A stretch of DNA of 64,000 nt from Enterobacter chuandaensis (lineage in GTDB: Bacteria > Pseudomonadota > Gammaproteobacteria > Enterobacterales > Enterobacteriaceae), in the NCBI RefSeq assembly GCF_003594915.1, contig NZ_QZCS01000011.1, forward strand, positions 1 through 64,000, given 5' to 3'. The notes under the pieces are model-generated. The model saw only the letters and a program-made list of their open reading frames with translations. It did not search any database and was not told the origin of the DNA. Positions 23,517 through 35,971 of the stretch are shown piece by piece. Numbering within the stretch: position 1 is the stretch's first letter; every line of letters begins with the position of its first letter. The translations under genes were made by a program, and so were the position numbers.

Positions 23517-23540
23517 AAAAATGGCGCTCCGAAGAGCGCC
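23516..23540. terminator. Bidirectional terminator between psiE and malG
   Basis: GGCGCTC/GAGCGCC with a CGAA loop. On the malG strand it is followed by seven T, making it a strong terminator for malEFG; on the psiE strand the T run is absent. Confidence 0.85.
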
Positions 23541-23612
23541 GAATAACAGTCACAAGTTGGGTCAATACAATACGTCTAAAGTTGAGGGTTGCAGTGGCAT
23601 AACAAATGAAAC
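23518..23612 (-). ncRNA. mdoR: malG 3' UTR, candidate MdoR-type small RNA
   Basis: In E. coli a small RNA (MdoR, formerly MalH) is cut from the 3' end of malEFG mRNA and represses porins. Here the malG 3' UTR is about 90 nt, ends at a strong terminator and contains an unpaired segment (CAACCCTCAACTTTAGACG). Position and architecture fit a homologue; I could not compare the sequences directly. Confidence 0.45.
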
Positions 23613-24503
23613 TTAACCTTTCACGCCGCCCGCCGTCAGGCCATTCACCAGCCAGCGCTGGGCCAGCAGGAACACCACGGTAATCGGGATGGCGGAGAGT
23701 ACGGCCGCCGCGGCAAAGTCGCCCCACAGGTAGTTTTGCGGGTTGAGGTATTGCTGCATACCTACGGCCAGGGTGTAGCTGTTCACATCGCGCAGTAACA
23801 GTGAGGCGACCGGTACTTCGGTGATCGCCGCGATAAACGACAGGATAAATACCACCGCCAGAATCGGCACGGACAGCGGCAGCAGCACCAGACGGAATGC
23901 CTGCCACGGGGTAGCGCCATCCAGCGACGCTGCCTCTTCCAGCGAGCCGTCGATGGTTTCGAAATAGCCTTTGATGGTCCACACGTGCAGGGCGATACCG
24001 CCGAGATAGGCGAAGATCACGCCGCCGTGGGTATTCAGGCCGATAAACGGCACATACTGGCCGAGACGGTCAAACAGGGCATACAACGCGACCAGAGACA
24101 GCACGGCCGGGAACATCTGGAAAATCAGCATCCCTTTCAGCAGCGTCGCTTTGCCCGGGAAGCGCATACGGGCGAAGGCATAAGCACAGGTGGTGGAGAG
24201 CGTCACGATGCCAATCGCCGTAATCGTTGCCACTTTCACCGAGTTCCACAGCCACAGCAGCACCGGGAACGGCGGCGGCGTGACGCGGCCATCGGCGTGC
24301 TCCACGCTGAAGCCCAGCGCGAGCTTCCAGTGCTCCCAGGAGATTTCATCCGGGATCAGGCTCCCCGTCGCAAAGTTACCCGAACGCAGGGAGATGGCGA
24401 TGACCATCAGCAGCGGGAACATAATCGCCGCGATGAAAATCAGCAGGCCTAAGTGCGTCGCGAGGAGGCGCAGTTTCTGAGATTTGGGTTGTACCATAGC
24501 CAT
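23613..24503 (-). CDS. malG: Maltose/maltodextrin ABC transporter permease MalG
   Basis: MalG is one of the two membrane subunits of the MalFGK2 importer. At 296 residues it equals E. coli MalG. Six transmembrane segments are apparent, and the EAA loop that contacts MalK reads [15 protein letters not shown] (about 190-205). The C-terminus [12 protein letters not shown] reaches toward MalK in the known structure. It lies 14 bp after malF as third gene of malEFG. Confidence 0.98.
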   Translation of the reverse strand: MAMVQPKSQKLRLLATHLGLLIFIAAIMFPLLMVIAISLRSGNFATGSLIPDEISWEHWKLALGFSVEHADGRVTPPPFPVLLWLWNSVKVATITAIGIVTLSTTCAYAFARMRFPGKATLLKGMLIFQMFPAVLSLVALYALFDRLGQYVPFIGLNTHGGVIFAYLGGIALHVWTIKGYFETIDGSLEEAASLDGATPWQAFRLVLLPLSVPILAVVFILSFIAAITEVPVASLLLRDVNSYTLAVGMQQYLNPQNYLWGDFAAAAVLSAIPITVVFLLAQRWLVNGLTAGGVKG

Positions 24504-24517
24504 GATCGATGCCCTCC

Positions 24518-26062
24518 TTAGTCAAATTTCATACGTGTGGCTTTCAGGTTAACAATCGCCAGGGCGCCAACCAGCAGGAAGATCAGGGTGGCAATCGCCG
24601 CCGCCAGGCCGAAGTCCTGACCGCCGCCGCCCTCGAAGGCGATACGGTAGGTGTAGCTCACGAGCAGGTCGGTATAGCCTGCCGGCGTGGTGGTGCCGAG
24701 ACGGTCCGGGCCACCGTTGGTCAACAGCTGAATCAGCACGAAGTTGTTAAAGTTAAAGGCGAAGCTGGCAATCATCAGCGGCGTTAGCGGCTTAATGAGC
24801 AGCGGCAGCGTAATTTTAAAGAAGTTCTGGAACGGACCCGCGCCGTCCATCGCCGAGGCTTCGTACAGATCGTCCGGGATAGCCTTCAGCAGCCCCATGC
24901 ACAGGATCATCATGTACGGATAACCCAGCCAGGTGTTGACGATGATAATCATCGAGCGGGCGGTGGTCGGGTCGCTGAACCAGGCCGGTTTGATACCGAA
25001 CAGCGCGCTCAGCATCATGTTGATTTCACCGAAGCTCTGGTTAAACAGCCCTTTGAAAATCAGAATCGAGATAAACGACGGTACGGCATAAGGCAGAATC
25101 AGCAGCACGCGGTAAATCGCTTTGCCTTTCAGAGACTCCCACTGCACGAGACAGGCCAGCACCATGCCCACGGCCACGGTCAGGATCACCGTCAGCACCG
25201 AGAAGACCACCGTCCAGACGAAGATGGCGAAGAACGGTTTCTGGATACCTTCGTCGGTAAACACGCGGGTAAAGTTGTCCCAGCCGATGGTGACGGTATA
25301 GCCAGGGCTGAGTTTGTCATCACCCCATTTGCCGTCGGCAGTAATGGACTGATAGAACCCAATGTCGTTATTTGGACGGTACTTCACGCCGCTCTGGTTG
25401 TTGGTCAGCGTGCCGTCGTCCGCCAGGGTATAGAGCGGCTGCGTGCCTGAGAACTGGCGCAGCGAGCTCATGGTCACTTTGCTGTCATCGGGCAGCACGG
25501 CGGTGAGCTGGGTCAGCGCCTGGCGATTCTGGGTGATGATTCGCAGGTTGGCACGTTCACCATCCGGCAGGGCCGCAGCCTCTTTTAAGGCCAGCGTCTG
25601 CTCGCCGCCAAATTTGAACGCGTCTGAAATATAGTTTTTGCCGCTCTCTCCGTCGGTGAGCGCTAACTTCCACTCGTCGCCCTCAGGATACAAGCCGAAG
25701 TTAAAGGTTTTACCCGCCTGATAAGAGCGATCCAGAAGCACCTGAGTGGCGCGCTCCTGCGCGAGCTGGTTGGTGCTGCTGTAGTTGGTGAACGCAATGG
25801 CGATGGTACAAATCAGCGGGAAGAGAACAAAAAGCCCCATCCCGGCAACCCCTGGGTAAACATAACGCCAGGCATAGGCTTTACGGTTGGCGAAAATATA
25901 CAGGCCAGCAGAGCTTAAGATCAGCGTCATGATGGCAAACAGATATTCCCCTTGTACGTACATTAAAACAACAAGGTAACCCACCAGCAGACACAGCAGA
26001 CCTATCACTGACCACTTCAGTGCGTCGCTTTGCCACCAGTGCTTCTTTTTAATGACATCCAT
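24518..26062 (-). CDS. malF: Maltose/maltodextrin ABC transporter permease MalF
   Basis: MalF is the larger permease subunit, 514 residues as in E. coli. Three N-terminal helices are followed by the large periplasmic P2 loop (about 95-275), then five helices with the EAA motif [22 protein letters not shown]2 caps the MalE binding protein during transport. It lies between malE, from which REP sequences separate it, and malG. Confidence 0.98.
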   Translation of the reverse strand: MDVIKKKHWWQSDALKWSVIGLLCLLVGYLVVLMYVQGEYLFAIMTLILSSAGLYIFANRKAYAWRYVYPGVAGMGLFVLFPLICTIAIAFTNYSSTNQLAQERATQVLLDRSYQAGKTFNFGLYPEGDEWKLALTDGESGKNYISDAFKFGGEQTLALKEAAALPDGERANLRIITQNRQALTQLTAVLPDDSKVTMSSLRQFSGTQPLYTLADDGTLTNNQSGVKYRPNNDIGFYQSITADGKWGDDKLSPGYTVTIGWDNFTRVFTDEGIQKPFFAIFVWTVVFSVLTVILTVAVGMVLACLVQWESLKGKAIYRVLLILPYAVPSFISILIFKGLFNQSFGEINMMLSALFGIKPAWFSDPTTARSMIIIVNTWLGYPYMMILCMGLLKAIPDDLYEASAMDGAGPFQNFFKITLPLLIKPLTPLMIASFAFNFNNFVLIQLLTNGGPDRLGTTTPAGYTDLLVSYTYRIAFEGGGGQDFGLAAAIATLIFLLVGALAIVNLKATRMKFD

Positions 26063-26096
26063 GGGGTTCTTCCTCTACAACGGTGGAAACTTTTCG

Positions 26097-26172
26097 TCAG
26101 GTGGCGCTGCGCTTACCTGACCTACGGATCGTGCCGTAGTTGTAGGGCGGGCGGCGTACGCGCCACCCGCCG
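26097..26172. repeat. REP pair between malE and malF
   Basis: GTCAGGTGGCGCTGCGCTT and an inverted partner ending in CGCCACCCGCCG. E. coli also carries REP sequences here, where they stabilise malE mRNA so that the binding protein outnumbers the permeases. Presence is seen; the effect is family knowledge. Confidence 0.9.
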
Positions 26173-26181
26173 TTCTTCTGC

Positions 26182-27742
<1,561 letters not shown>

Positions 27743-28852
27743 ATGGCGAGCGTACAGCTGCGTAATGTAACGAAAGCCTGGGGCGACGTAGTGGTGTCGA
27801 AAGATATCAATCTGGACATCACCGAAGGCGAATTTGTAGTGTTTGTCGGCCCATCAGGCTGTGGTAAATCGACTCTGCTGCGTATGATTGCCGGTCTTGA
27901 AACCATCACCAGCGGCGACCTGCTGATCGGTGATACCCGAATGAACGACATCCCGCCTGCCGAACGCGGCGTAGGCATGGTGTTCCAGTCTTATGCGCTT
28001 TATCCCCATCTGTCCGTTGCCGAGAACATGTCCTTTGGCCTGAAGCTTGCCGGGGCGAAGAAAGAGGTCATTAACCAGCGCGTCACGCAGGTCGCGGAAG
28101 TGTTACAGCTGGCTCACCTGCTGGAGCGCAAACCGAAAGCGCTCTCCGGCGGTCAGCGTCAGCGCGTGGCGATTGGCCGTACGCTGGTAGCCGAACCGCG
28201 CGTGTTCCTGCTTGATGAACCTCTCTCTAACCTGGATGCCGCCCTGCGCGTCCAGATGCGTATCGAAATCTCCCGTCTGCATAAGCGCCTTGGCCGCACG
28301 ATGATTTACGTCACCCACGATCAGGTCGAAGCGATGACTCTGGCCGACAAAATCGTGGTGCTGGACGCCGGTCGCGTGGCGCAGGTGGGCAAACCGCTGG
28401 AGCTCTATCACTACCCGGCAGACCGCTTTGTTGCGGGCTTCATTGGCTCGCCAAAGATGAACTTCCTGCCCGTCAAAGTGACGGCGACAGCGATTGAACA
28501 GGTACAGGTGGAGCTGCCAAACCGCCAGCAGGTCTGGCTGCCGGTCGACAGCGCCAACGTACAGGTCGGGGCAAATATGTCCCTCGGTATCCGTCCTGAG
28601 CATCTGCTGCCGAGCCACATCGCCGATGTGACCCTGGAAGGTGACGTTCAGGTCGTCGAACAGCTTGGTCACGAAACACAGATTCATATCCAGATCCCCG
28701 CCATCCGTCAGAACCTGGTCTACCGCCAGAATGACGTGGTGTTGGTAGAAGAGGGTGCCACATTCGCTATCGGCTTGCCGCCAGAGCGTTGCCATCTGTT
28801 CCGTGAGGATGGCACTGCATGTCGTCGGCTGCACAAAGAGCCAGGCGTTTAA
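27743..28852 (+). CDS. malK: Maltose ABC transporter ATPase and MalT regulator
   Basis: MalK powers maltose import and, when idle, binds and inhibits MalT. The 369 residues are two short of E. coli. The nucleotide domain has Walker [10 protein letters not shown] (36-44), the LSGGQRQRV signature and Walker [10 protein letters not shown]; the C-terminal regulatory domain starts around residue 235. The start follows AGGGAGAAGGG. First gene of malK-lamB-malM, divergent from malEFG. Confidence 0.98.
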   Translation: MASVQLRNVTKAWGDVVVSKDINLDITEGEFVVFVGPSGCGKSTLLRMIAGLETITSGDLLIGDTRMNDIPPAERGVGMVFQSYALYPHLSVAENMSFGLKLAGAKKEVINQRVTQVAEVLQLAHLLERKPKALSGGQRQRVAIGRTLVAEPRVFLLDEPLSNLDAALRVQMRIEISRLHKRLGRTMIYVTHDQVEAMTLADKIVVLDAGRVAQVGKPLELYHYPADRFVAGFIGSPKMNFLPVKVTATAIEQVQVELPNRQQVWLPVDSANVQVGANMSLGIRPEHLLPSHIADVTLEGDVQVVEQLGHETQIHIQIPAIRQNLVYRQNDVVLVEEGATFAIGLPPERCHLFREDGTACRRLHKEPGV

Positions 28853-28887
28853 GCAATCCCAAAAGAAGACACGAAACCGACAGGTGA

Positions 28888-30261
<1,374 letters not shown>

Positions 30262-30291
30262 TCCCGTCTTAATCTGACGTAATGACCAAAC

Positions 30292-30311
30292 TGAGGGGCG
30301 CAAGCCCCTCA
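30292..30311 (+). terminator. Hairpin between lamB and malM
   Basis: TGAGGGGC/GCCCCTCA with a GCAA loop, 30 bp after lamB and without a T run. It probably limits read-through or protects the lamB mRNA end, keeping malM below lamB. Confidence 0.65.
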
Positions 30312-30374
30312 ATCCTTGGGACGGCGCGCTATTGCCTGGCTACCGCTGAACCTGTGCATTTTGAGGTGATAACA

Positions 30375-31328
30375 ATGAAAATGAACAAAACTCTCCTTGC
30401 CCTTTGTTTATCCGCAGGGCTGCTGGCAAGCGCGCCTGCCGTAACGCTCGCTAACGTCAATTTCGTTCCGCAAAACACAACATCTGCGCCAGCCATTCCG
30501 ACAGCGGCATTGCAACAGCTTGTCTGGACGCCTGTCGATCAGTCTAAAACCCAGACCACCCAGCTCTCAACGGCCGGCCAGTCGCTTAATGTTCCGGGTA
30601 TTACCGGCCCGGTCGCTGCGTATAGCGTACCCGCCAATATCGGTGAACTGGCCATTACCCTGACCAGTGAAGTCAACAAGCAGACGAGCGTATTTGCGCC
30701 TAACGTGCTGATTCTCGATCAGAACATGACGCCATCTGCCTTTTTCCCAAGCGAATACTTTACCTATCAGGAACCCGGCGTGATGAGCGCAGATCGTCTG
30801 GAAGGCGTCATGCGCCTGACGCCTGCGCTGGGCCAGCAAAAACTCTACGTGCTGGTCTTTACCACCGAGCAGGATCTCCAGAAGACCACCACGCTGCTCG
30901 ATCCGGCTAAAGCCTACGCAAAAGGCACCGGTAACGCGGTTCCGGATATTCCAGACCCGATCGCCCGTCACGTCACCGACGGAACGTTAAAGCTGAAGGT
31001 GAAAACAAACAGCGGTTCCAGCGTGCTGGTTGGCCCGCTGTTTGGCTCCTCCGGTAACGGCCCTGTTACGGTGGGCAACACGGCTGCACCTGCTTACGCC
31101 GCCCCAGCTGCCGCGGCAGCCGCACCGGTCGCTACCGCAGCGCCAGCCCCGGCGAAGAAAGCCGAACCGGTACTGAACGACACCGAAGAGTACTTCAACA
31201 ACGCCATTAAGCAGGCGGTGAAGCGCGGCGACGTTGATAAAGCGCTGAAACTGCTTGATGAAGCCGAACGTTTAGGTTCAACCACTGCCCGTTCCACCTT
31301 TATCAGCAGTGTAAAAGGCAAGGGGTAA
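30375..31328 (+). CDS. malM: Maltose operon periplasmic protein MalM
   Basis: The last gene of the malK operon encodes a periplasmic protein of unknown function. The start MKMNKTLLALCLSAG gives 317 residues, against 306 in E. coli; 31 upstream codons were excluded because they cover the lamB hairpin. The signal peptide ends around TLANV. The body is conserved (TPALGQQKLYVLVFTTEQDL). The extra length lies in an Ala/Pro-rich linker (about 240-265). A helical C-terminus (VDKALKLLDEAERLGS) ends the protein. Confidence 0.96.
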   Translation: MKMNKTLLALCLSAGLLASAPAVTLANVNFVPQNTTSAPAIPTAALQQLVWTPVDQSKTQTTQLSTAGQSLNVPGITGPVAAYSVPANIGELAITLTSEVNKQTSVFAPNVLILDQNMTPSAFFPSEYFTYQEPGVMSADRLEGVMRLTPALGQQKLYVLVFTTEQDLQKTTTLLDPAKAYAKGTGNAVPDIPDPIARHVTDGTLKLKVKTNSGSSVLVGPLFGSSGNGPVTVGNTAAPAYAAPAAAAAAPVATAAPAPAKKAEPVLNDTEEYFNNAIKQAVKRGDVDKALKLLDEAERLGSTTARSTFISSVKGKG

Positions 31329-31362
31329 CCGTTTCCCCACAGTGCTGATTTGTTAGTAGTTT

Positions 31363-31390
31363 AGTGCGCCTGAGTGGGCGCACTTTTTTT
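31363..31390 (+). terminator. Terminator of the malK-lamB-malM operon
   Basis: AGTGCGCC/GGCGCACT (8 bp) followed by seven T, 35 bp after the malM stop. Confidence 0.92.
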
Positions 31391-31508
31391 CGTATCCGCC
31401 AGGCTGTTGCGCCCATGTTGCGATCGTGATCGTTAAATAACGTTTGGCCCCCCTCAATCCGTGTTTCTGCGATACAATGCCATTACGTTATGTATCGGAG
31501 AGTCTGGC

Positions 31509-32006
31509 ATGTCACACCCCGCGCTAACGCAACTGCGTGCGCTGCGCTATTTCGACCAAATACCTGCGCTTGATCCGCAGCAGCTGGACTGGTTGCTGCT
31601 GGAAGATTCAATGACCAAACGTTTTGAGCAACAGGGTAAAACGGTCACGGTAACCCTGATACACGAAGGGTTTGTCTCCGGCGATGAGATCGCCAGCGAG
31701 CTGCCGCTATTGCCGCAAGAGGAACGCTACTGGCTGCGCGAAATTTTGCTCTGTGCCGATGGCGAACCCTGGCTTGCCGGGCGCACCGTGGTACCCGAAT
31801 CCACCCTGTCCGGGCCTGAGCTTGCGCTGCAACGGCTGGGGAAAACGCCGCTGGGACGTTATCTTTTCACCTCATCTGAGCTGACCAGGGATTTCATTGA
31901 GATTGGGCGTGATGCCGAACTGTGGGGACGCCGTTCCCGCCTTCGCCTGAGCGGTAAGCCGTTAATCCTGACGGAGCTATTTTTACCGGCATCACCGTTG
32001 TACTAA
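31509..32006 (+). CDS. ubiC: Chorismate pyruvate-lyase
   Basis: UbiC cleaves chorismate to 4-hydroxybenzoate and pyruvate, the first step of ubiquinone synthesis. The start [15 protein letters not shown] gives 165 residues, the E. coli length, after a GGAGAG site; an in-frame ATG or TTG further upstream lies in the promoter. Product-contacting positions EDSMTKR and the C-terminal [12 protein letters not shown] match the family. Twelve bp separate it from ubiA. Confidence 0.97.
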   Translation: MSHPALTQLRALRYFDQIPALDPQQLDWLLLEDSMTKRFEQQGKTVTVTLIHEGFVSGDEIASELPLLPQEERYWLREILLCADGEPWLAGRTVVPESTLSGPELALQRLGKTPLGRYLFTSSELTRDFIEIGRDAELWGRRSRLRLSGKPLILTELFLPASPLY

Positions 32007-32018
32007 GAGGAAGAAAAA

Positions 32019-32888
32019 ATGGAGTGGAGCCTGACGCAGAATAAGCTGCTGGCGTATCACCGCTTAATGCGTACTGATAAACCCATCGGCGCGTTGCTGC
32101 TACTGTGGCCGACCTTATGGGCGCTGTGGGTGGCCACGCCGGGCGTGCCGCCGCTGTGGATCCTGGGCGTGTTTGTTGCCGGCGTCTGGCTGATGCGCGC
32201 GGCGGGCTGCGTGGTGAATGACTATGCCGATCGTAAATTTGACGGCCACGTAAAGCGTACCGCCAATCGCCCGCTACCCAGTGGACAGGTCACCGGGAAA
32301 GAAGCTCGCGTGCTGTTCCTCGTTCTGGTGCTGCTCTCTTTCCTGCTGGTATTAACCCTGAACACCATGACGATTCTGCTGTCCGTCGCGGCGCTCGCAC
32401 TGGCCTGGGTTTATCCCTTTATGAAGCGCTATACCCATCTGCCTCAGGTGGTGCTGGGGGCGGCGTTTGGCTGGTCAATTCCGATGGCGTTTGCGGCAGT
32501 TAGTGAGTCCTTACCGCTTAGCTGCTGGCTGATGTTCCTGGCGAACATCCTCTGGGCCGTGGCGTATGACACGCAATATGCGATGGTTGACCGCGACGAT
32601 GACCTGAAAATTGGCATTAAATCCACCGCCATTCTCTTTGGACGCCAGGACAAACTTATCATTGGCATTCTGCAGGTTGCGGTACTGGCGCTGATGGTCG
32701 CGATTGCGCGCCTGAACGGACTGAACTGGGAATTTTACTGGTCGATACTGGTAGCAGGACTGCTGTTTGCCTACCAGCAGAAGCTGATTGCAAAACGCGA
32801 ACGCGAAGCCTGCTTTAAAGCGTTTATGAACAATAACTATGTCGGTCTGGTGCTGTTTTTAGGACTGGTCATGAGCTATTTTTCCTGA
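32019..32888 (+). CDS. ubiA: 4-hydroxybenzoate octaprenyltransferase
   Basis: UbiA attaches the polyprenyl tail to 4-hydroxybenzoate in the inner membrane. It has 289 residues (E. coli 290) and about eight or nine membrane helices. Both Asp-rich motifs that bind Mg2+-diphosphate are present: NDYADRKFD (about 68-76) and the second [12 protein letters not shown] (about 187-198). The ribosome site is AGAGGAAG. In E. coli the next gene is plsB; here a TRAP operon follows. Confidence 0.98.
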   Translation: MEWSLTQNKLLAYHRLMRTDKPIGALLLLWPTLWALWVATPGVPPLWILGVFVAGVWLMRAAGCVVNDYADRKFDGHVKRTANRPLPSGQVTGKEARVLFLVLVLLSFLLVLTLNTMTILLSVAALALAWVYPFMKRYTHLPQVVLGAAFGWSIPMAFAAVSESLPLSCWLMFLANILWAVAYDTQYAMVDRDDDLKIGIKSTAILFGRQDKLIIGILQVAVLALMVAIARLNGLNWEFYWSILVAGLLFAYQQKLIAKREREACFKAFMNNNYVGLVLFLGLVMSYFS

Positions 32889-32894
32889 TTGACG

Positions 32895-32924
32895 TGCGGT
32901 CATGCCCAGCCGGGTATGACCGCA
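32895..32924 (+). terminator. Strong hairpin after ubiA
   Basis: A 13-bp stem TGCGGTCATGCCC/GGGTATGACCGCA (one G-U) with a 4-nt loop lies 7 bp after the ubiA stop. The T run is poor, so termination may be partial. Confidence 0.6.
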
Positions 32925-33088
32925 TCGTTACCCGGCATTACCGCCCTCACAAATTTAAACCATCGTTTCATAAATTCGCGCTTTTGTGAGGCGCTTCACC
33001 TACGCTTCTCCCGGGCTAGTCTATTTTCTAAGCGTAAAAAAATAAAACACTGTTTTAACGCTGACATCACTACCCTGGAGCTGACTCA

Positions 33089-34060
33089 ATGAAAACGACC
33101 CTCAAGCCGTTACTGGCCGCGCTGTGCCTGTCTGCTTTTGCCTGCACCGTTTCTGCCCAAACCATCAAAGCTGCCGATGTGCATCCTGAAGGCTACCCGA
33201 ACGTGGTCGCGGTTCAGCACATGGGTGAAAAACTCAAACAGCAAACCGACGGCAAGCTGGAGATTAAGGTCTTCCCGGGCGGCGTGCTGGGGGATGAAAA
33301 ACAGATGATTGAGCAGGCGCAAATGGGGGCGATTGACATGATCCGCGTCTCCATGGCGCCGGTTGCCGCTATCCTGCCGGATATCGAAGTCTTCACGCTG
33401 CCGTACGTTTTTCGCGATGAGGACCACATGCACAAGGTGATCGACGGGGATATCGGCAAGCAGATCGGCGACAAGCTGACCGCGAACCCGAAATCCCGCC
33501 TGGTGTTCCTCGGCTGGATGGATTCCGGTACCCGTAACCTCATCACCAAAGAGCCGATCGTGAAGCCGGAAGATCTGAAAGGGAAGAAAATCCGCGTGCA
33601 GGGCAGCCCGGTGGCGCTCGCCACGCTGAAGGACATGGGGGCGAACTCGGTGGCGATGGGCGTTAGCGAGGTGTACAGCGGCATGCAGACCGGCGTGATC
33701 GACGGCGCGGAGAACAACCCGCCCACCTTTATCGCCCATAACTACATGCCGGTTGCCAAAAACTACACCCTCAGCGGCCACTTTATCACTCCTGAAATGC
33801 TGCTCTACTCCAAAGTGAAATGGGACAAACTGAGCGCTGATGAACAGCAAAAAATTCTGACCCTGGCCCGTGAAGCGCAGTTTGAACAGCGCAAGCTGTG
33901 GAATGCGTATAACGACCAGGCGCTGGCGAAAATGAAGGCGGGCGGCGTGCAGTTCCACGACATCGATAAGTCAGTCTTCATCAAGGCCACAGAGCCGGTG
34001 CGCGCCCAGTATGGCGACAAGCATCAGGATCTGATGAAAGCCATTGCTGACGTCCAGTAA
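33089..34060 (+). CDS. TRAP transporter periplasmic solute-binding protein (DctP family)
   Basis: This 323-residue protein captures a carboxylate-type ligand for a TRAP importer. The signal peptide MKTTLKPLLAALCLSAFACTVSA is clear. Family marks include GWMDSGTRNL with the ligand-binding arginine, KIRVQGSPVALATLKDMGAN, and SEVYSGMQTGVIDGAENNP. The substrate cannot be read from sequence; C4-dicarboxylates, sialic acid, diketogulonate and uronates are all known for relatives. No sugar-acid enzyme lies next to it. First of three genes, 12 bp before the small permease. Confidence 0.9.
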   Translation: MKTTLKPLLAALCLSAFACTVSAQTIKAADVHPEGYPNVVAVQHMGEKLKQQTDGKLEIKVFPGGVLGDEKQMIEQAQMGAIDMIRVSMAPVAAILPDIEVFTLPYVFRDEDHMHKVIDGDIGKQIGDKLTANPKSRLVFLGWMDSGTRNLITKEPIVKPEDLKGKKIRVQGSPVALATLKDMGANSVAMGVSEVYSGMQTGVIDGAENNPPTFIAHNYMPVAKNYTLSGHFITPEMLLYSKVKWDKLSADEQQKILTLAREAQFEQRKLWNAYNDQALAKMKAGGVQFHDIDKSVFIKATEPVRAQYGDKHQDLMKAIADVQ

Positions 34061-34072
34061 TCCGGAGTACGT

Positions 34073-34582
34073 ATGTCCGAACTCTACCTGAAGTGGATGG
34101 ACCGTCTGTACCTCTTCGCTATGGCTGTGGCGGGTATTTCGCTGCTGGTGATGACGATTGTCATCCCCATCGGCATTTTTTCACGCTACGTGCTCAATCG
34201 CGGCGAATCCTGGCCGGAGCCGATCGCCATTATCTGCATGGTGACGTTCACCTTCATCGGCGCGGCGGTGAGCTACCGTGCCGGGTCGCATATCGCGGTC
34301 AATATGCTCACCGACCGTCTGCCCGCGTCGCTGCAAAAGCTGTGCGCGCGGGTGGTGGATCTGCTGATGCTGCTGATCTCCGGCCTGATGTGCTGGTACA
34401 GCTACTGGCTGTGCGTCGAGCTGTGGGAGCAACCGGTGGCGGAGTTCCCGATCCTGACCTCCGGCGAAAGTTATCTGCCGCTGCCGATCGGGTCGGCGAT
34501 TTTGATCCTGTTTGTGCTTGAACGCCTGCTGTTTGGCTCACAGGAAAACCGTCCGGTCGTGCTGATCGGCAATCACAGTTAA
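34073..34582 (+). CDS. TRAP transporter small permease (DctQ family)
   Basis: A 169-residue membrane protein with four hydrophobic segments (LFAMAVAGISLLVMTIV, IAIICMVTFTFIGAAVSY, VVDLLMLLISGLMCWYSY, IGSAILILFVLERLLF) in the order typical of DctQ. It has the conserved GESWPEPIAI segment. DctQ pairs with the large permease and is required for transport. Spacing to both neighbours is about 10 bp, so the three genes form one operon. Confidence 0.9.
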   Translation: MSELYLKWMDRLYLFAMAVAGISLLVMTIVIPIGIFSRYVLNRGESWPEPIAIICMVTFTFIGAAVSYRAGSHIAVNMLTDRLPASLQKLCARVVDLLMLLISGLMCWYSYWLCVELWEQPVAEFPILTSGESYLPLPIGSAILILFVLERLLFGSQENRPVVLIGNHS

Positions 34583-34592
34583 GGGGTGAACG

Positions 34593-35879
34593 ATGGATGC
34601 TTTTGTTTTGTTATTCACCCTCGCCATTTTGCTGGCGCTGGGGATGCCGGTGGCGTTTGCCGTGGGGCTGAGCGCCGTGGCAGGTGCGCTATGGATTGAT
34701 TTACCGCTGGAGGCGCTGATGATCCAGATCACCAGTGGGGTGAACAAATTTACCCTGCTGGCGATCCCGTTCTTCATCCTCGCCGGAGCGATCATGGCGG
34801 AAGGGGGCATTGCCCGACGGCTGGTCAACTTCGCCTATGTGTTTGTCGGCTTTATTCGCGGCGGGCTGTCGCTGGTGAACATTGTTGCCTCAACGTTCTT
34901 CGGCGCGATTTCCGGATCGTCGGTGGCGGACACGGCGTCTATCGGCAGCGTGATGATCCCGGAGATGGAGAAGAAGGGCTATCCGCGCGAATACGCTGCG
35001 GCGGTCACGGCGAGCGGGTCGGTGCAGGCGATTCTGATCCCGCCCAGCCACAACTCGGTAATTTACTCCCTGGCGGCGGGGGGCACGGTCTCTATTGCCA
35101 CGCTGTTTATTGCGGGCGTACTGCCGGGTCTGCTGTTGGGTATGAGTTTGATGGCGCTCTGCCTGTGCTTCGCCCGCAAGCGCGGCTATCCGAAGGGGGA
35201 CAAAATCCCCCTTAAACAGGCGCTGAAAATCATGCTCGATGCCCTGTGGGGGCTGATGACGGTGGTGATTATCCTGGGTGGGATCTTGTCCGGGATATTC
35301 ACGGCGACCGAATCCGCCGCTGTGGCCTGCCTGTGGGCGTTCTTCGTCACCATGTTCATCTACCGCGACTACAAGTGGAATGAACTGCCGAAGCTGATGT
35401 GTCGCACGGTCAAAACCGTCACCATCGTGATGATTTTGATTGGCTTTGCGGCGGCGTTTGGTGCGGTGATGACCTACATGCAGCTGCCGATGCGCATCAC
35501 CGAGTTCTTTACGTCGCTCTCCGATAACAAGTACGTGATCCTGATGTACCTCAACATCATGCTGTTGCTGATTGGCACCCTGATGGACATGGCACCGATC
35601 ATTCTGATCCTGACACCGGTGCTGCTGCCGGTGACCAACTCGCTGGGGATCGACCCGGTGCATTTCGGGATGATCATGATGGTGAACCTGGGGATCGGGC
35701 TGATCACCCCGCCGGTCGGGTCGGTGCTGTTCGTGGCGAGCGCGGTGAGCAAACAGAAGATCGAGCACGTTGTGCGAGCGATGCTGCCGTTTTACGGTAT
35801 GTTGCTGATCGTGCTGGGGATGGTGACCTATATCCCGGCGATCTCATTATGGCTGCCAGGGGTGTTAGGAATGCAGTGA
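34593..35879 (+). CDS. TRAP transporter large permease (DctM family)
   Basis: This 428-residue protein is the Na+-coupled translocation subunit of a TRAP system. It has about 12 hydrophobic segments and DctM landmarks: FFGAISGSSVADTASIGSVM (about 105-124), FTATESAAVACLW and PPVGSVLFVAS. The ribosome site is AAGGGG. It ends the operon and is followed by a BIME and convergent zntA. It adjoins a break in synteny with E. coli. Confidence 0.92.
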   Translation: MDAFVLLFTLAILLALGMPVAFAVGLSAVAGALWIDLPLEALMIQITSGVNKFTLLAIPFFILAGAIMAEGGIARRLVNFAYVFVGFIRGGLSLVNIVASTFFGAISGSSVADTASIGSVMIPEMEKKGYPREYAAAVTASGSVQAILIPPSHNSVIYSLAAGGTVSIATLFIAGVLPGLLLGMSLMALCLCFARKRGYPKGDKIPLKQALKIMLDALWGLMTVVIILGGILSGIFTATESAAVACLWAFFVTMFIYRDYKWNELPKLMCRTVKTVTIVMILIGFAAAFGAVMTYMQLPMRITEFFTSLSDNKYVILMYLNIMLLLIGTLMDMAPIILILTPVLLPVTNSLGIDPVHFGMIMMVNLGIGLITPPVGSVLFVASAVSKQKIEHVVRAMLPFYGMLLIVLGMVTYIPAISLWLPGVLGMQ

Positions 35880-35889
35880 TGTCGTTTTA

Positions 35890-35969
35890 TGCCGGGTGGC
35901 GGCTACGCCTTACCCGGCCTACGGTTCGGAGATGTTGTAGGCCCGGTAAGGCGTAGCCGCCACCGGGCG
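35890..35969. repeat. BIME between dctM and zntA
   Basis: TGCCGGGTGGCGGCTACGCC and an inverted copy ending in TAGCCGCCACCGGGCG form a near-perfect large inverted repeat. It starts 11 bp after dctM and ends 2 bp before the zntA stop. It lies at the synteny break. Confidence 0.93.
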
Positions 35970-35971
35970 TT

